Assembly: GCF_003260275.1 (NCBI RefSeq)
Contig: NZ_QJHB01000008.1
Span: 62,001-126,000 of the forward strand
Length of the DNA stretch: 64,000 nucleotides
DNA from: Homoserinimonas sp. OAct 916
GTDB taxonomy: Bacteria > Actinomycetota > Actinomycetes > Actinomycetales > Microbacteriaceae
Direction of reading: 5' to 3'
The notes beneath the pieces are model-generated. The model had not been told where the DNA came from. It worked only from the letters and a program-made list of their open reading frames with translations, and did no database searches. The position numbers and the translations under genes were made by a program. Positions 25,299 to 36,175 of this stretch are shown here, one piece after another (the stretch's first letter is position 1; the number at the start of each line of letters is the position of its first letter).

Positions 25299-26959
25299 GT
25301 ACACGGGTCGCGGCGCGGTCCGCCGCTCCCGACGCCGCCCTGCCTCGAGCGGGCGTGCTGGCAGATGCCGCGCTCGGGGTCGGCATCCTCATGCGTTTCA
25401 TCCTTCGCCGCAACTGGCTGCGAATGCTGATCTGGCTGATTGTTCTGGCGGGCATGGTCGTCTTGGTGATCGATTCACAACGATCACTCTTTCCCACCCA
25501 GGCCGACAGGGACGCCTATGCCAAGGTCGCGAACACTCCCGCCATCGCGGCACTGACCGGGTTGCCGTACGCGGCCGGAACACTCGGTGGCATCCTCAAC
25601 ATCAAGCTCTGGATGACCGTGGCGATCGGCCTCTCCTTCGCCGTGATCTTCATGGTCAACCGCAACGGACGTGCCGAGGAGGAGAGCGGGCGCACCGAGT
25701 TGCTTCGTTCCGGGGTGCTCGGCAAGAACGCCTACTCGCTGGCCAACTGGCTGGTGTTCTCCGCGTTCGCTGTCGTGGTCGGTCTGGCCTGCAGCGCCGC
25801 GGCCATCTCGCAGGGTCTTCCGGCCGACGGTGCGTTCGTGATGGGGGGCTCCTTCGCCGGGGTCGGATTTGTTTTCGTGGGCGTGGCTGCGATCGCCGGA
25901 CAACTGGCGCGCACCAGCCGGGGTGCCAACGCACTGGCTTCGACCGTGCTGGCTGTCAGCTACCTGATCCGGGCCGTGGCCGATGTGAATGCCACCGACG
26001 ACAGGGCGAGTTGGCTGACCTGGCTCTCCCCCATCGGTTGGGGGCAGCAGACGCGATCCTACGGGGAGAACCTGTGGTGGCCGCTGCTTCTCTGTCTGGC
26101 CGGCGGAACCCTCCTGTGCGGTATTGCCCTCGCCCTCGAGCGTCGACGGGACCTCGGCGCGGGGCTGCTGCCCGACCGGGTCGGCCCGCGCACGGCATCC
26201 GCCCTTGTTCGCACGCAGGTCGGGCTGAGCCTGCGGCTGCAACGAGGTTCGCTGATCGGCTGGACCGTGGGCATCATCGTCGGCGGCCTGTTCTTCGGCG
26301 GCGTGGCCAAAGCCATGGTTGACCTGCTCAAACCGGACAACCCGATCACCCAGGCCTTCGTCGGCGGTTCGACGAATGTGCTGGATGGCCTGCTCGGCTT
26401 CTTTCTGATGGCGAACGCGCTGCTCGTCGCGGCTTTCGTGTTGCAGAGCACCGACTCGATTCGGGCCGAGGAGGCAGCAGGGCGTACCGAGATCCAGTGG
26501 TCGTCGGCGATCTCGCGCGTGCGGTGGGCTGCTGCCCGCATGGTCGTCCCCGCAGTGGCCTCCCTCGGGCTGCTCGCGCTCAGTGGCGCCTGCGTCGGCC
26601 TCGCCTACGGCGCTGCAGTGGATGACCCGAGCCAGTCGGGCCGGTTCGCCCTGGCATCCCTGGCCTATTGGCCCACCGCTCTGCTGATGGTCGGGCTGGT
26701 GGTGTTCTGCGCCGCGGTGATCCCTCGCGCCGCCGCAGCCGTCACATGGGGCATCTACGGGGTCGTCGTGATCCTGTCGATGTTCGGCGACCTTTTCGGG
26801 CTGCCCGACTGGGTCACGAAGAACACACCCTTCACCGCAGTTCCGCGCTTGGACGAGACGTTCACGATACTGCCGCTCGTTGTGATCACCGTGCTTGTGT
26901 TGGTCGCGGGCGGGGTGGGCCTGTGGGTGCTGCAGCGGCGCGACATGGTCAGCGCCTGA
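25295..26959 (+). CDS. ABC exporter permease, polyketide-antibiotic exporter type
   Basis: 554-residue membrane protein with about twelve hydrophobic segments arranged as two similar halves. Each half carries the acidic motif [15 protein letters not shown] or [15 protein letters not shown] after a membrane pair, which marks the COG3559-type exporters next to TetR and ABC genes. It would form the channel with the preceding ATPase. Because it already has two halves, one polypeptide plus two ATPases could make the complete transporter. Confidence 0.9.
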   Translation: MSTRVAARSAAPDAALPRAGVLADAALGVGILMRFILRRNWLRMLIWLIVLAGMVVLVIDSQRSLFPTQADRDAYAKVANTPAIAALTGLPYAAGTLGGILNIKLWMTVAIGLSFAVIFMVNRNGRAEEESGRTELLRSGVLGKNAYSLANWLVFSAFAVVVGLACSAAAISQGLPADGAFVMGGSFAGVGFVFVGVAAIAGQLARTSRGANALASTVLAVSYLIRAVADVNATDDRASWLTWLSPIGWGQQTRSYGENLWWPLLLCLAGGTLLCGIALALERRRDLGAGLLPDRVGPRTASALVRTQVGLSLRLQRGSLIGWTVGIIVGGLFFGGVAKAMVDLLKPDNPITQAFVGGSTNVLDGLLGFFLMANALLVAAFVLQSTDSIRAEEAAGRTEIQWSSAISRVRWAAARMVVPAVASLGLLALSGACVGLAYGAAVDDPSQSGRFALASLAYWPTALLMVGLVVFCAAVIPRAAAAVTWGIYGVVVILSMFGDLFGLPDWVTKNTPFTAVPRLDETFTILPLVVITVLVLVAGGVGLWVLQRRDMVSA

Positions 26960-27083
26960 GAGATCCGCCCCGGCCCAGATTCACGACCCGTCCATGGCTG
27001 AGATTCGCTCGGACCGCGCCCCAGCACTGCCACTGGTTCCGCCCAGTTTTCGAACAGGTCATGGCAGTCGATAGTGTTGTCTC

Positions 27084-28352
27084 ATGAGCACAAATTCCAC
27101 AGGAGTCAAACACGTCGTCGTCGTTGGTGCGGGCATGATCGGCCTGACCACAGCCTGGTATCTGCAGGAGCGCGGAGTGAAGGTCACTGTGGTCGATCGC
27201 ACCGGTGTCGCGGCGGGGTCGAGCTGGGGCAACGCGGGCTGGCTCACCCCGGCACTGACCCTGCCACTCGGTGAACCCTCCGTGATGCGCTCTGCCCCGA
27301 AAACGATGTTGAGCGCCTCTTCCCCGGTATACATCCCGCTGTCCCCCGACCCGAAGCTCATCCGATTCTTGATGGGGTTCGGCTGGCATTCACTTCCTCG
27401 CCAATGGCGCAAGTCCATTGGGATCTTCGCAAAGGTCAATCCGCTGGCCATGGACCCGTTCCATGAGCTCGCCGCACACGGGGTGAACGAACCGGTGCAT
27501 GAGGCCAAGCCCTTCCTCGCCGGGTTCCTCAACGATAAGGACCGTGAGGGACTCCTGCACGAATTCGCGGTCGTGAAGGAGAGTGGCGGCACGGTCGACT
27601 ACGACCTCGCCACCGGCGACGAACTGCGCGCGATCGAGCCGACCCTGTCGAATGCGGTGGCCTCGGGGGTGCTGCTGCGCGGCCAATACTTCATCGACCC
27701 GCCCAAGTACGCCAAGTCGCTTGCCGACTCTGTGGTCAGCCGGGGCGGCGAACTGATTTCCGGCTTCAACGTGGCAGACATCAAGGACACCGGCAACGGG
27801 GTCGAGGTGATTCCAGCATCCGGTTTCACCGGCGGTACCGGCCACATCAAGGCCGACGCGGTCGTCATCGCCACCGGCGCCTGGCTCGGCAAGCTCGCCC
27901 GCAAGTTCGGGGTGAAGACCATCGTCCAGGCCGGTCGCGGCTACAGCTTCAGCGTCAAGCCCGACGTGATCCCCTCGCACCCGATCTATTTTCCGACGCA
28001 GCGTCTCGCTTGCACCCCGCTCGGCGACCGCCTGCGCATCGGCGGCATGATGGAGTTTCGCGACGTCGACGCGGCACCCGATGAGCGCCGTATCAAGACG
28101 CTGGTTGACGCCGCCCGTCCGGTCTTCCAGGGTGTCGACTTCGACGCCCGACAGGAGGAGTGGGTCGGTGGTCGCCCCGTCACGGCTGATGGCCACGCCC
28201 TGATCGGCGCGACGAAATCCTCGCGGGTGTTCGTTGGCGGTGGCCACGGCATGTGGGGCATCGCGCTCGGGCCGCTCACCGGCAAACTGCTCGCCGGGGC
28301 CATCGTCGGCGAGCCCGATCCGGTGCTGAAGAACTTCAACCCGTTGCGCTGA
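27084..28352 (+). CDS. FAD-dependent D-amino-acid dehydrogenase (DadA-like)
   Basis: 422-residue DAO-family flavoprotein. The N-terminal FAD site is VVVVGAGMIGLTTAWYLQERG, followed by SSWGNAGWLTP, and a second FAD contact at VIATGAWLGKL; the C-terminal VGGRPVTADGHALIG and GGGHGMWGIALGPLTGKL segments are typical of DadA/glycine oxidase relatives. It probably deaminates small-chain D-amino acids and passes electrons to the membrane, but the substrate cannot be read from sequence. No amino-acid racemase or permease lies beside it. Confidence 0.85.
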   Translation: MSTNSTGVKHVVVVGAGMIGLTTAWYLQERGVKVTVVDRTGVAAGSSWGNAGWLTPALTLPLGEPSVMRSAPKTMLSASSPVYIPLSPDPKLIRFLMGFGWHSLPRQWRKSIGIFAKVNPLAMDPFHELAAHGVNEPVHEAKPFLAGFLNDKDREGLLHEFAVVKESGGTVDYDLATGDELRAIEPTLSNAVASGVLLRGQYFIDPPKYAKSLADSVVSRGGELISGFNVADIKDTGNGVEVIPASGFTGGTGHIKADAVVIATGAWLGKLARKFGVKTIVQAGRGYSFSVKPDVIPSHPIYFPTQRLACTPLGDRLRIGGMMEFRDVDAAPDERRIKTLVDAARPVFQGVDFDARQEEWVGGRPVTADGHALIGATKSSRVFVGGGHGMWGIALGPLTGKLLAGAIVGEPDPVLKNFNPLR

Positions 28353-28383
28353 CGGAACTGACCAGCATCGCGCTTCACGCCTC

Positions 28384-28444
28384 GCGCGCCAGTTGGAACG
28401 CTTCGCCCCAGTTCCACCAGGCGCGAAGGGTTTCATCTGGCGCG
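28384..28444. repeat. 61-bp palindromic repeat, copy B
   Basis: Begins GCGCGCCAGTTGGAACGC and ends TTTCATCTGGCGCG. Same length and layout as copies A and C. It lies 31 bases after the dadA-like stop. Confidence 0.85.
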
Positions 28445-28501
28445 ACGTGGCGAATGGTCTCAGCTGCGCACATTCGTTTCGCAGGTGTCTAGGCTTCACT
28501 C

Positions 28502-29305
28502 ATGGGCATCAATAACCTTCCCGCCGTCGCGTACGACAGCTTCATGGGTACGTACTCGGCCCTTCTCTCCCCGTTGTTCGTCGACTTCGCCGGCCTCGAC
28601 ACCGCGGCCACCACCGACAGCGGCTTGCACGGTGCGGATGCGCGGGTGCTGGATGTCGGATGCGGAACCGGGGCACTCATCGCCGAACTCCAGTCTCGTC
28701 TCGGCCCCGAAGCCATCTCTGCGATCGATCCCTCTGCGTCGTTCGTGCAGGCTGTGCGCGAGCGCTATCCGCGGGTCGATGTGCGTGTGGCGAGCGTCGA
28801 GAACCTTCCCTTTGCCGACGGCTCGTTCGACGTGACGCTGGCCCAACTCGTGCTGCCGGTCGTGACCGACCCGGTCGCGGCCCTCGAACAGATGCGACGT
28901 GTGACCCGTGGCGGCGGTGTGGTTGCGGCCAACGTCTGGGACTTTGCGGGTGCGCGCTCCCCCTTCAGCCTGTTCTGGAGCGCAGCACGAGAAGTAGAGC
29001 CGCGAATACCCGACGAATCCAACCAGCATGGGTCACGGGAAGGCTCCCTCCACGAGCTCTTCACCGCCGCGGGCCTCCACGATGTCATGGAGGTGCCGCT
29101 CGAGATCGGGGTCGAATACGGCAGTTTCGAGGAGTGGTTCGCCCCGTACGCCGGCGGGATCGGCCCCGCCGGGCGCTTCTACACGAGTCTCGAACCTGCC
29201 CGGCAGGACGAACTGCAAGCCCGTTGCCGGGCCAGGCTTCCGCCGGCCCCGTTCACCGTCACCTCGCGCGCCTGGGCAGCCCGCGGCGTTGTGGAAACTC
29301 TGTGA
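28502..29305 (+). CDS. Class I SAM-dependent methyltransferase
   Basis: 267-residue Rossmann methyltransferase. SAM motifs are VLDVGCGTGALIAEL (motif I), AISAIDPSASFV (acidic loop), VENLPFADGSFDVTLAQLVL and RGGGVVAANVWDF, the layout of Methyltransf_11 proteins. The C-terminal half (EIGVEYGSFEEWFAPYAGGIGPAGRFYTSL) is the substrate cap and does not tell the acceptor. It stands alone between repeats B and C and converges on paaZ. Confidence 0.85.
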   Translation: MGINNLPAVAYDSFMGTYSALLSPLFVDFAGLDTAATTDSGLHGADARVLDVGCGTGALIAELQSRLGPEAISAIDPSASFVQAVRERYPRVDVRVASVENLPFADGSFDVTLAQLVLPVVTDPVAALEQMRRVTRGGGVVAANVWDFAGARSPFSLFWSAAREVEPRIPDESNQHGSREGSLHELFTAAGLHDVMEVPLEIGVEYGSFEEWFAPYAGGIGPAGRFYTSLEPARQDELQARCRARLPPAPFTVTSRAWAARGVVETL

Positions 29306-29337
29306 CGACATCTCCCACACGGGCGCGCAGAACCACC

Positions 29338-29398
29338 GCGCGCCAGAGGGAACGCGTCGCCCCGGTTTGAACCGGGGCGATGCGTTCCTATTGGCGCG
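29338..29398. repeat. 61-bp palindromic repeat, copy C
   Basis: Begins GCGCGCCAGAGGGAACGC and ends GTTCCTATTGGCGCG, with an almost perfect inner stem CGTCGCCCCGGTT/AACCGGGGCGATG. It lies between the convergent methyltransferase and paaZ genes, where it could end transcription from both sides. Confidence 0.88.
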
Positions 29399-29423
29399 AA
29401 GCTGCAGTTGCGCCCCCGGCGCG

Positions 29424-31505
29424 CTATTTTTTCGAGACCAGGGTGAGCACGTCGTAGGTGGCGACGATCTCGTCGTTCTGGTTGTGCAGCACGGCATCCC
29501 AGCGCACCTCGCCGTAGTCATCAGTCTCGCGCGGGGTGATCTCCTTGGCGGTTAGGGTCACCCGGATGCTGTCCCCGGGCGACACCGGCGTGATGAACCT
29601 GAGGTTCTCCAGCCCGTAGTTCGCTAGCACGGGGCCCGGTGCCGGGTCGACGAATAAGCCGGCCGCCCAACTGAGCAACAGGTAGCCGTGCGCCACCCGA
29701 CCGGGGAAGAACGGGTTGGCGGCGGCTGCCTCCTCATCCGTGTGTGCGTAGAAGGTGTCGCCGGTCGTCTCGGCGAAAGCGGTGATGTCTGCCAATTCGA
29801 CCGTGCGCGAACCGGAGGCGATCTGGTCACCCAGCTTCAGCCTCGACAGCGGCTTGCGGAAAGGATGCTCGTCACCCGCCTGCGCCCTGGCGCCAGCGTG
29901 CCACACGCCGGTGATCGCCGTCAGCATGTCAGGGGATCCCTGAATGGCGGTGCGCTGCATGTGGTGCAGCACCGAGCGGATGCCACCCAGCTCTTCACCG
30001 CCGCCGGCACGCCCCGGCCCGCCGTGCGCCAGGTGCGGCACCGGTGAGCCGTGACCGGTTGAGCTGCGCGCGTCGTCGCGGTCAAGCACGAGCACGCGGC
30101 CGTGGTTCGCCGCGATGCCCCACGCCAGCGTGCGCACCACATCCAGGTCATGGCTGACGATCGACGCGACCAGCGAGCCGCCGCCCATCGTGGCCAGGCG
30201 CACCGCGTCTTCCAGACTGTCGTAGCCGACCATCGAGGAGATCGGGCCGAACGCCTCCACGTTGTGTACGGCGTGCGCCTGAGGGTCGTCGAACTGCAAC
30301 AGCACCGGATGTTGGAAGGCCCCGTCTCCGGCGGGCCCCACACTGCCGTCGGCGCGCATGACATCGGTTTCGTCCAGCGACCCGACCACGACGCGGCCGC
30401 CACCGGAGACCAACGCATCCAGACTCTTGCGCACCTCGCCGCGCTGCTCGAGGCTTGCCAGCGGCCCCATCGTGACCCCCTCCGCGCGCGGGTCGCCGAC
30501 GACGACGCGTTCGGCGATCCGATCGGCTACCGCGTCGGCCACGTCACCGGTCACAGCGTTCGGCACGATGACGCGCCGGATGCTGGTGCACTTCTGTCCG
30601 GCCTTGACGGTCATCTCGGTCACGACCGAGCGGATGAACGCGTCGAACTCCGGGGTGCCCTTCACCGCATCCGGGCCCAGCACGATCGCGTTGAGCGAGT
30701 CGGTCTCACTCGTGAACCGCACGCCCCGGTCGGCGATCGCCGGGTGCTTCTTCAGCACCGGCACCGTCCACGACGAGCCGGTGAACGCGACCAGGTCGCC
30801 GAGCTGCAGGTGGTCGAGCAGTTCTCGGGCCGCACCGCAGACCAGTTGGAGGCTGCCGGCCGGCAGGATGCCCGACTCGACGATCATGCGCACGACCCTC
30901 TCGGTGAGGTAACTGGTCGGCGTGGCAGGCTTCACAATGGTGGGCACCCCGGCCAGGAACGCCGGTGCCAACTTCTCGAGCATCCCCCACACCGGGAAGT
31001 TGAACGCATTGATCTGCACTGCCACCCCGGTGAGCCGAGTGAAGATATGCCGGCCGAGGAATGAACCGTCCTTGGAAAGGATCTCCGGCGGCCCGTCGAC
31101 CACCACGTTGGAGTTGGGCAGTTCGCGGCGCCCCTTCGACCCGTAGGTGAACAGCACTCCGATTCCGCCGTCGATGTCGACCATCGAGTCGATCCTGGTG
31201 GCCCCGGTGACCGCCGACAATTCATACAGTTCCGGCCGGCGGGCGTTCAGGTATTGCGCGAGCTCTTTGAGCATGAGCGCGCGCTGGTGAAAGGTGTGTT
31301 CACCCAGGCCCGTCTGCCCGGTGGTGCGCGCGTATTCGATGGCCCCGGCCAGGTCGAGCCCGTCAGAGGTCACCCGAACCACCGGCTCCCCTGTGCTGGC
31401 GTCGCGCACGAGTGTTCCCTCTGTCGCGGCCGATGGGGCGACCCACTCGCCTTCGAGGTAACTGGCCACGACGGGAACGTCGGTGACTACCATGCTGCTG
31501 TTCAT
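29424..31505 (-). CDS. paaZ: Oxepin-CoA hydrolase / 3-oxo-5,6-dehydrosuberyl-CoA semialdehyde dehydrogenase
   Basis: Fusion enzyme that opens the oxepin ring and oxidises the resulting aldehyde. Residues about 1-530 are an aldehyde dehydrogenase: [14 protein letters not shown], Lys192 in VKPATPTSY, Glu267 in [10 protein letters not shown] and catalytic Cys306 in [11 protein letters not shown]. Residues about 545-693 are a MaoC-type hydratase ([30 protein letters not shown]). The ATG at 31505 overlaps the paaH stop as ATGA and has AGGAG ten bases upstream. Last gene of paaJFHZ. Confidence 0.96.
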   Translation of the reverse strand: MNSSMVVTDVPVVASYLEGEWVAPSAATEGTLVRDASTGEPVVRVTSDGLDLAGAIEYARTTGQTGLGEHTFHQRALMLKELAQYLNARRPELYELSAVTGATRIDSMVDIDGGIGVLFTYGSKGRRELPNSNVVVDGPPEILSKDGSFLGRHIFTRLTGVAVQINAFNFPVWGMLEKLAPAFLAGVPTIVKPATPTSYLTERVVRMIVESGILPAGSLQLVCGAARELLDHLQLGDLVAFTGSSWTVPVLKKHPAIADRGVRFTSETDSLNAIVLGPDAVKGTPEFDAFIRSVVTEMTVKAGQKCTSIRRVIVPNAVTGDVADAVADRIAERVVVGDPRAEGVTMGPLASLEQRGEVRKSLDALVSGGGRVVVGSLDETDVMRADGSVGPAGDGAFQHPVLLQFDDPQAHAVHNVEAFGPISSMVGYDSLEDAVRLATMGGGSLVASIVSHDLDVVRTLAWGIAANHGRVLVLDRDDARSSTGHGSPVPHLAHGGPGRAGGGEELGGIRSVLHHMQRTAIQGSPDMLTAITGVWHAGARAQAGDEHPFRKPLSRLKLGDQIASGSRTVELADITAFAETTGDTFYAHTDEEAAAANPFFPGRVAHGYLLLSWAAGLFVDPAPGPVLANYGLENLRFITPVSPGDSIRVTLTAKEITPRETDDYGEVRWDAVLHNQNDEIVATYDVLTLVSKK

Positions 31506-32410
31506 AGTGATTCGGCTCCTTCTGTCGACCAATCAAAAAATCCGCGGCCACTCTTACGACCGAGTTCACCGGCGGCCACCTTCGACCGCAACAGGTCGGG
31601 CGGCCGAAACCGCTCCCCCAACTGGCTGTGCAGGTATTCGGCGATGCCGAGCCGCACGTCAAGGCCGACAATATCGGTCAGGCGCAACGGCCCGATCGGA
31701 TACTTGTAACCCAGCACCATGGCGCTGTCAATGTCTTCGGGCGAGGCGACGCCTTCTTCCACCATCCGGATCGCTTCCAGACCGATGGCCACCCCGAGTC
31801 GGGATGACGCGAATCCAGGTGCGTCATTCACCGTCACCGGGGTCTTGCCCAAGGCGGTCACCCAGTTACGCGCAGCCGCGGCGAGTATGTTGTCTGTGTG
31901 CTCGCCCAGCACGATCTCGACCAGCCCCGAGGCCGGCACCGGGTTGAAGAAGTGCAAGCCGATGAACCGGTTCGGATGCGCGAGCCCCGCAGCCAACCCG
32001 GTGATCGACAGGCTCGACGTGTTCGTGGCGATTGCCGCTTCGGGCGACACCTCGGCCTCAATGCGTGCAAGCGATGACCGCTTCAGCTCCGGGTCCTCGG
32101 GCACGGCTTCGATCACCAGCCCGGCATCGGCGAATGCGGCGGCGTCGGTTCCGACGGCAACCCGGGCCAGCAGCTCGTCCAGGCTCACCGCCAGCCCGCG
32201 CTCGATGCTCCTGGCAAGATCGCGGCGGATGCGCTCCAGCGCCGCTTGCGCCGCAGCCTCATCTCGCTCCACAACTGTGACCCGGCTGCCAGAAACCGCG
32301 AACGCGTGCGCGATCCCGGCCCCCATCCGGCCCCCGCCGAGCACGCCGACATGCTCGGGCACGCCGTCGCCGCGCCCGACATCGTCGGGTCTAGTCGTGT
32401 CTGATCTCAC
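31502..32410 (-). CDS. paaH: 3-hydroxyadipyl-CoA dehydrogenase PaaH
   Basis: NAD-dependent 3-hydroxyacyl-CoA dehydrogenase (302 residues) for the second beta-oxidation-like step of the lower pathway. The dinucleotide site is VGVLGGGRMGAGIAHAFA, the catalytic His is in GLHFFNPVPAS, and KTPVTVNDAPGFASSR plus a C-terminal DIVGLDVRLGIAEYLH region complete the fold. GTG start overlaps the paaF TGA as GTGA. Called paaC in older nomenclature. Confidence 0.93.
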   Translation of the reverse strand: MRSDTTRPDDVGRGDGVPEHVGVLGGGRMGAGIAHAFAVSGSRVTVVERDEAAAQAALERIRRDLARSIERGLAVSLDELLARVAVGTDAAAFADAGLVIEAVPEDPELKRSSLARIEAEVSPEAAIATNTSSLSITGLAAGLAHPNRFIGLHFFNPVPASGLVEIVLGEHTDNILAAAARNWVTALGKTPVTVNDAPGFASSRLGVAIGLEAIRMVEEGVASPEDIDSAMVLGYKYPIGPLRLTDIVGLDVRLGIAEYLHSQLGERFRPPDLLRSKVAAGELGRKSGRGFFDWSTEGAESL

Positions 32411-33149
32411 GGCCGTTTCTTCCTCTCCAGAAACTCCGTCATCCGCCGCATCTTCTCCGGTGACTCAAACAAGACAGACTGGGCGAGATTGTCGAACTCC
32501 GGATGCGCGGCGGTCGGCGCATGCATGGCCCGTTTGGTCAACTGCACGGCGAGCGGGTCGCCCACGGCGATTCGGTCGGCCAGGGCGTGCGCGGCGGTGA
32601 GCAGGGCAGCCGGCTCGTGCACTTCGGTGACCAGGCGCACCGCCAGCGCCTCGGTCGCAGTCAGGATGCGCCCCGCCAACAGGATCTCCTTCGCCAGCGG
32701 CTCACCGATCAGCTCGGCCAAGCGCCAGGTGGCACCGGCAGCGGCCATGATGCCGAGCCCCGTCTCGGGGTTGCCGATCTTCGCGGTGGTGGACGCAATG
32801 CGGAAATCTGCGGCGTAGGCCAGCTCGGCGCCACCGCCGAGCGCGTAGCCGTCGATGGCCGCAATCACCGGCATCGGCAGCCGGGCGATCCGCACGAACA
32901 GGGCCGAGTTGATGCCCGCCAGGGCGTCGTCGCGGCGCCGTTCCCGCACTTGGCCGATATCGGCGCCGGAGGCGAACAGTCCGTTCGCGCCCGAGAGGAT
33001 CAGGATCTTGGGCTCGTCCTCCAACTCGGTGCAGACCGCGTGCAACTCGTCGACCATCTGCTGGTCGATCGCGTTGCGGGTTTCGGCGCGGTCGAGCCGC
33101 ACGTGCATCCGGTCATCGCCGTGTTCGATGACCAGGCGGGTCGTGTCCA

Positions 33150-33150
<1 letters not shown>
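32407..33150 (-). CDS. paaF: 2,3-dehydroadipyl-CoA hydratase PaaF
   Basis: Crotonase-family hydratase, 247 residues. The oxyanion loop is LFASGADIGQ, the second hole segment is IDGYALGGGAELAYAADFRIAS, and the catalytic-type glutamate lies in KIGNPETGLGIMAAAGATWRL. Its ATG shares a base with the paaJ TGA (TGATG), and its stop overlaps paaH, so JFHZ are translated as a coupled set. A longer upstream frame is a shadow of paaJ. Confidence 0.92.
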
Positions 33151-34337
<1,187 letters not shown>

Positions 34338-34362
34338 GAATGCTCCCATCATCGGCCGGCGA

Positions 34363-34387
34363 ATTACCGACCGATCATTCTGTAAAT
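34363..34387. promoter_or_regulatory. Proposed PaaR operator at the paaJ promoter
   Basis: ATTACCGACCGatcATTCtGTAAAT, an imperfect palindrome sharing ATTACCGACCG with the sites at paaA and paaI. The rest of the gap to 34604 shows nothing else. Confidence 0.65.
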
Positions 34388-34604
34388 CATGTCACGGCGG
34401 CCGGGACCGGTCAACGCGACACCGGCAGCGGGCCCGTCCCGAGCCTGCGGATTCACGCATCATCACCGGAGAGAAACATCGGCTCCAGGCCGGGTCCGCC
34501 TGTCCGATTCGGCCGCCCAACGAACTGTGAGCGTTTTCGGCCGGGAGAACCTCGCTTGGTCACACACGCAACATCCGGAAGACAGCGCATGCTCGCTCGC
34601 GGTT

Positions 34605-35267
34605 TCAGCGCGAACGAGGTGCTGGTTCCGGGTGCTTGATTCTGACGCGGTCCGGGCGAAAGCCGTGCTCGATACCCCACAGCAGCGCGTTGGTCCTGCT
34701 GTCCGCGCCGATGCGCCGATAGCAGTTGCGGATGTAGGTTTTGATCGAATTGATTGAGAGGTATGTTCGCTCGGCGATCTCCGCATTTGAGAGGCCTTGC
34801 GTTATCAATGCCAAGATCTCGGCTTCGCGCTCAGAAAGGCCCTCCTCCCGGCCCGGCCAGTCGCCAACAATCACTGTCTGGGCGTCCTCTTGCTCGAGGT
34901 GGAGTTGCTTGCCGCCTGCGCGGATCGTCTCCAGGGCAGAAACTAGCCCGGCGGCCGGAAGCCCTTTGGAGATGTACCCGCCTGCCCCGTTCGACATCGC
35001 CGATTCGATGTGAACCGGCTCGAGGGTCCACGAATAGACGGCTACCACGTCTACCAACGGGTTCGAGACGAGGTCTCGAACCTCGGACCGGTCTCCGCGG
35101 GTGGTGGCAAAGGTGTCGTATAAGGCGATGTCCACGTGCTCGCCGACCTGCTTATTCAGATCGAGCTCAACGACGTGGATCCTGTTCTGGTAGTTACGTA
35201 ACATTTCTGCGACCCCGCGCGCGACCACCTCGTAGTCGTTCACCAGGGCAACGCGCACCGCATCCAT
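34605..35267 (-). CDS. NarL/LuxR family response regulator
   Basis: 220 residues: a receiver domain with phospho-acceptor Asp51 (DIALYDTFA), partial acidic pocket (VNDYEVV) and lysine in GGYISKGLP, then a LuxR HTH (LSEREAEILALITQGLSNAEIAERTYLSINSIKTYIRNCYRRIG). The acidic pair is N-D rather than D-D, so phosphorylation may be weak or absent. No sensor kinase gene is adjacent. The ATG at 35267 gives the family start (VRVALVNDYEVVARG); a GTG at 35288 is an alternative. Divergent from the CsbD gene. Confidence 0.85.
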   Translation of the reverse strand: MDAVRVALVNDYEVVARGVAEMLRNYQNRIHVVELDLNKQVGEHVDIALYDTFATTRGDRSEVRDLVSNPLVDVVAVYSWTLEPVHIESAMSNGAGGYISKGLPAAGLVSALETIRAGGKQLHLEQEDAQTVIVGDWPGREEGLSEREAEILALITQGLSNAEIAERTYLSINSIKTYIRNCYRRIGADSRTNALLWGIEHGFRPDRVRIKHPEPAPRSR

Positions 35268-35306
35268 ATCCCCACGATATGGGATCACGCAGGTTCTCGC
35301 GCAAGT

Positions 35307-35324
35307 TTCACCCTTTGGGGTGAA
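35307..35324. promoter_or_regulatory. Palindrome between the response regulator and csbD genes
   Basis: TTCACCC-tttg-GGGTGAA, perfect 7-bp arms. The half TTCACCC recurs at 35394-35400, about 30 bases before the CsbD start. Candidate binding site for the divergent regulator; inferred from position only. Confidence 0.4.
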
Positions 35325-35429
35325 CCTTTGCTTTCGGATGGGAGATATTTTCGGATCATGGGCATGGCGAATGGGGCTCCGCTCATGTTCTGGTTCACCC
35401 CTCCCCGGCGAAGAAATAGGAGTTTAATC

Positions 35430-35603
35430 GTGACCACATCGAACAAAGCCAAGAACACCGCAGAAGACCTCAAGGGCAAAACAAAAGAGGCCGCGGGGAA
35501 GGTTGCCGACAACGACAAACTTGTCGCCGAGGGCAAAGCGGACCAGGCCAAGGCCAGTGTGAAAAAGGCTGCCGGGAACGCCAAAGACGCGGTCACCAAA
35601 TAG
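35430..35603 (+). CDS. CsbD family stress protein
   Basis: 57-residue, highly charged Lys/Ala/Glu protein with the CsbD pattern NTAEDLKGKTKEAAGKVADNDKLVAEGKADQAKASVKKAAGNAKDAV. Members are abundant general-stress proteins without known activity. The GTG start has TAGGAG seven bases upstream; the frame is open further 5' but lacks a ribosome site. Two inverted TTCACCC sites lie in the promoter region shared with the divergent response regulator. Confidence 0.9.
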   Translation: MTTSNKAKNTAEDLKGKTKEAAGKVADNDKLVAEGKADQAKASVKKAAGNAKDAVTK

Positions 35604-35890
35604 TCCGGCGCGCCTGTAGCAATCGCGACCAGCGTGACGACCCGGAGCCATCGGCTAAGCCCGATCCTTCGACCGAGGAGAGCCTCAATGGGCTCGACTC
35701 GGATGACCGTGAATCCGGCCACGTCTGATCTCCGCTCGACAGCATGAGTAACTCGGGCTGCCGTCGCCAATTCGGGGACGACGGCAGCCCGGCTGGAGAT
35801 ATGACGACCAAAAATTCGAAGCACCTGTCGGCCGAGCGATCGTGACCACCATTTCAAGCACAGCAACACTTTTGGAAGAAAGAGAGAGTC

Positions 35891-36175
35891 ATGGACCAGC
35901 CCGAATCCGCCCAGAGCGATGACAGTGAGGCTCAACACGCCCGCCACTGCGGATCCAACCACCACCGGGGCCAGATTCCGTTTGCTCCCGTGCCGGCGGT
36001 CACGCACGCCCAGGCACACCGTAACGGCGCCATCTCTGATTGGATCCAGAATCTGGTTTCCGAGCGTGACAATCATCTCTCCCCACGAGAACACTTCTTT
36101 GAGAGCGTCACGCGACTGCATGCGGCTGGTCCTGCCGATGAAGCCGCCTCCCTCAGCAAAGGGGAATGCACGTGA
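35891..36175 (+). CDS. Small hypothetical protein, His-rich, 94 residues
   Basis: I do not recognise it. The first half is polar and His-rich (HARHCGSNHHRGQ), the second half is an amphipathic region (DWIQNLVSERDNHLSPREHFFESVTRLHAAG). A purine-rich GGAAGAAAGAGAGAG precedes the ATG, and the TGA overlaps the next gene's GTG as GTGA, which supports both as coupled genes. The preceding 287 bases after csbD show no other gene. Confidence 0.4.
   Translation: MDQPESAQSDDSEAQHARHCGSNHHRGQIPFAPVPAVTHAQAHRNGAISDWIQNLVSERDNHLSPREHFFESVTRLHAAGPADEAASLSKGECT

Noticed and set aside
23063-29400. Calling the inserted block a transposon or integrative element
   Set aside because: No transposase, integrase, att duplication or terminal target-site duplication could be found; only the palindromic repeats support insertion.
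35285-36121. 279-codon minus-strand frame with hydrophobic stretches opposite csbD
   Set aside because: Its hydrophobic part is the complement of the Lys/Ala/Glu-rich CsbD gene, and the frame has no ribosome site.
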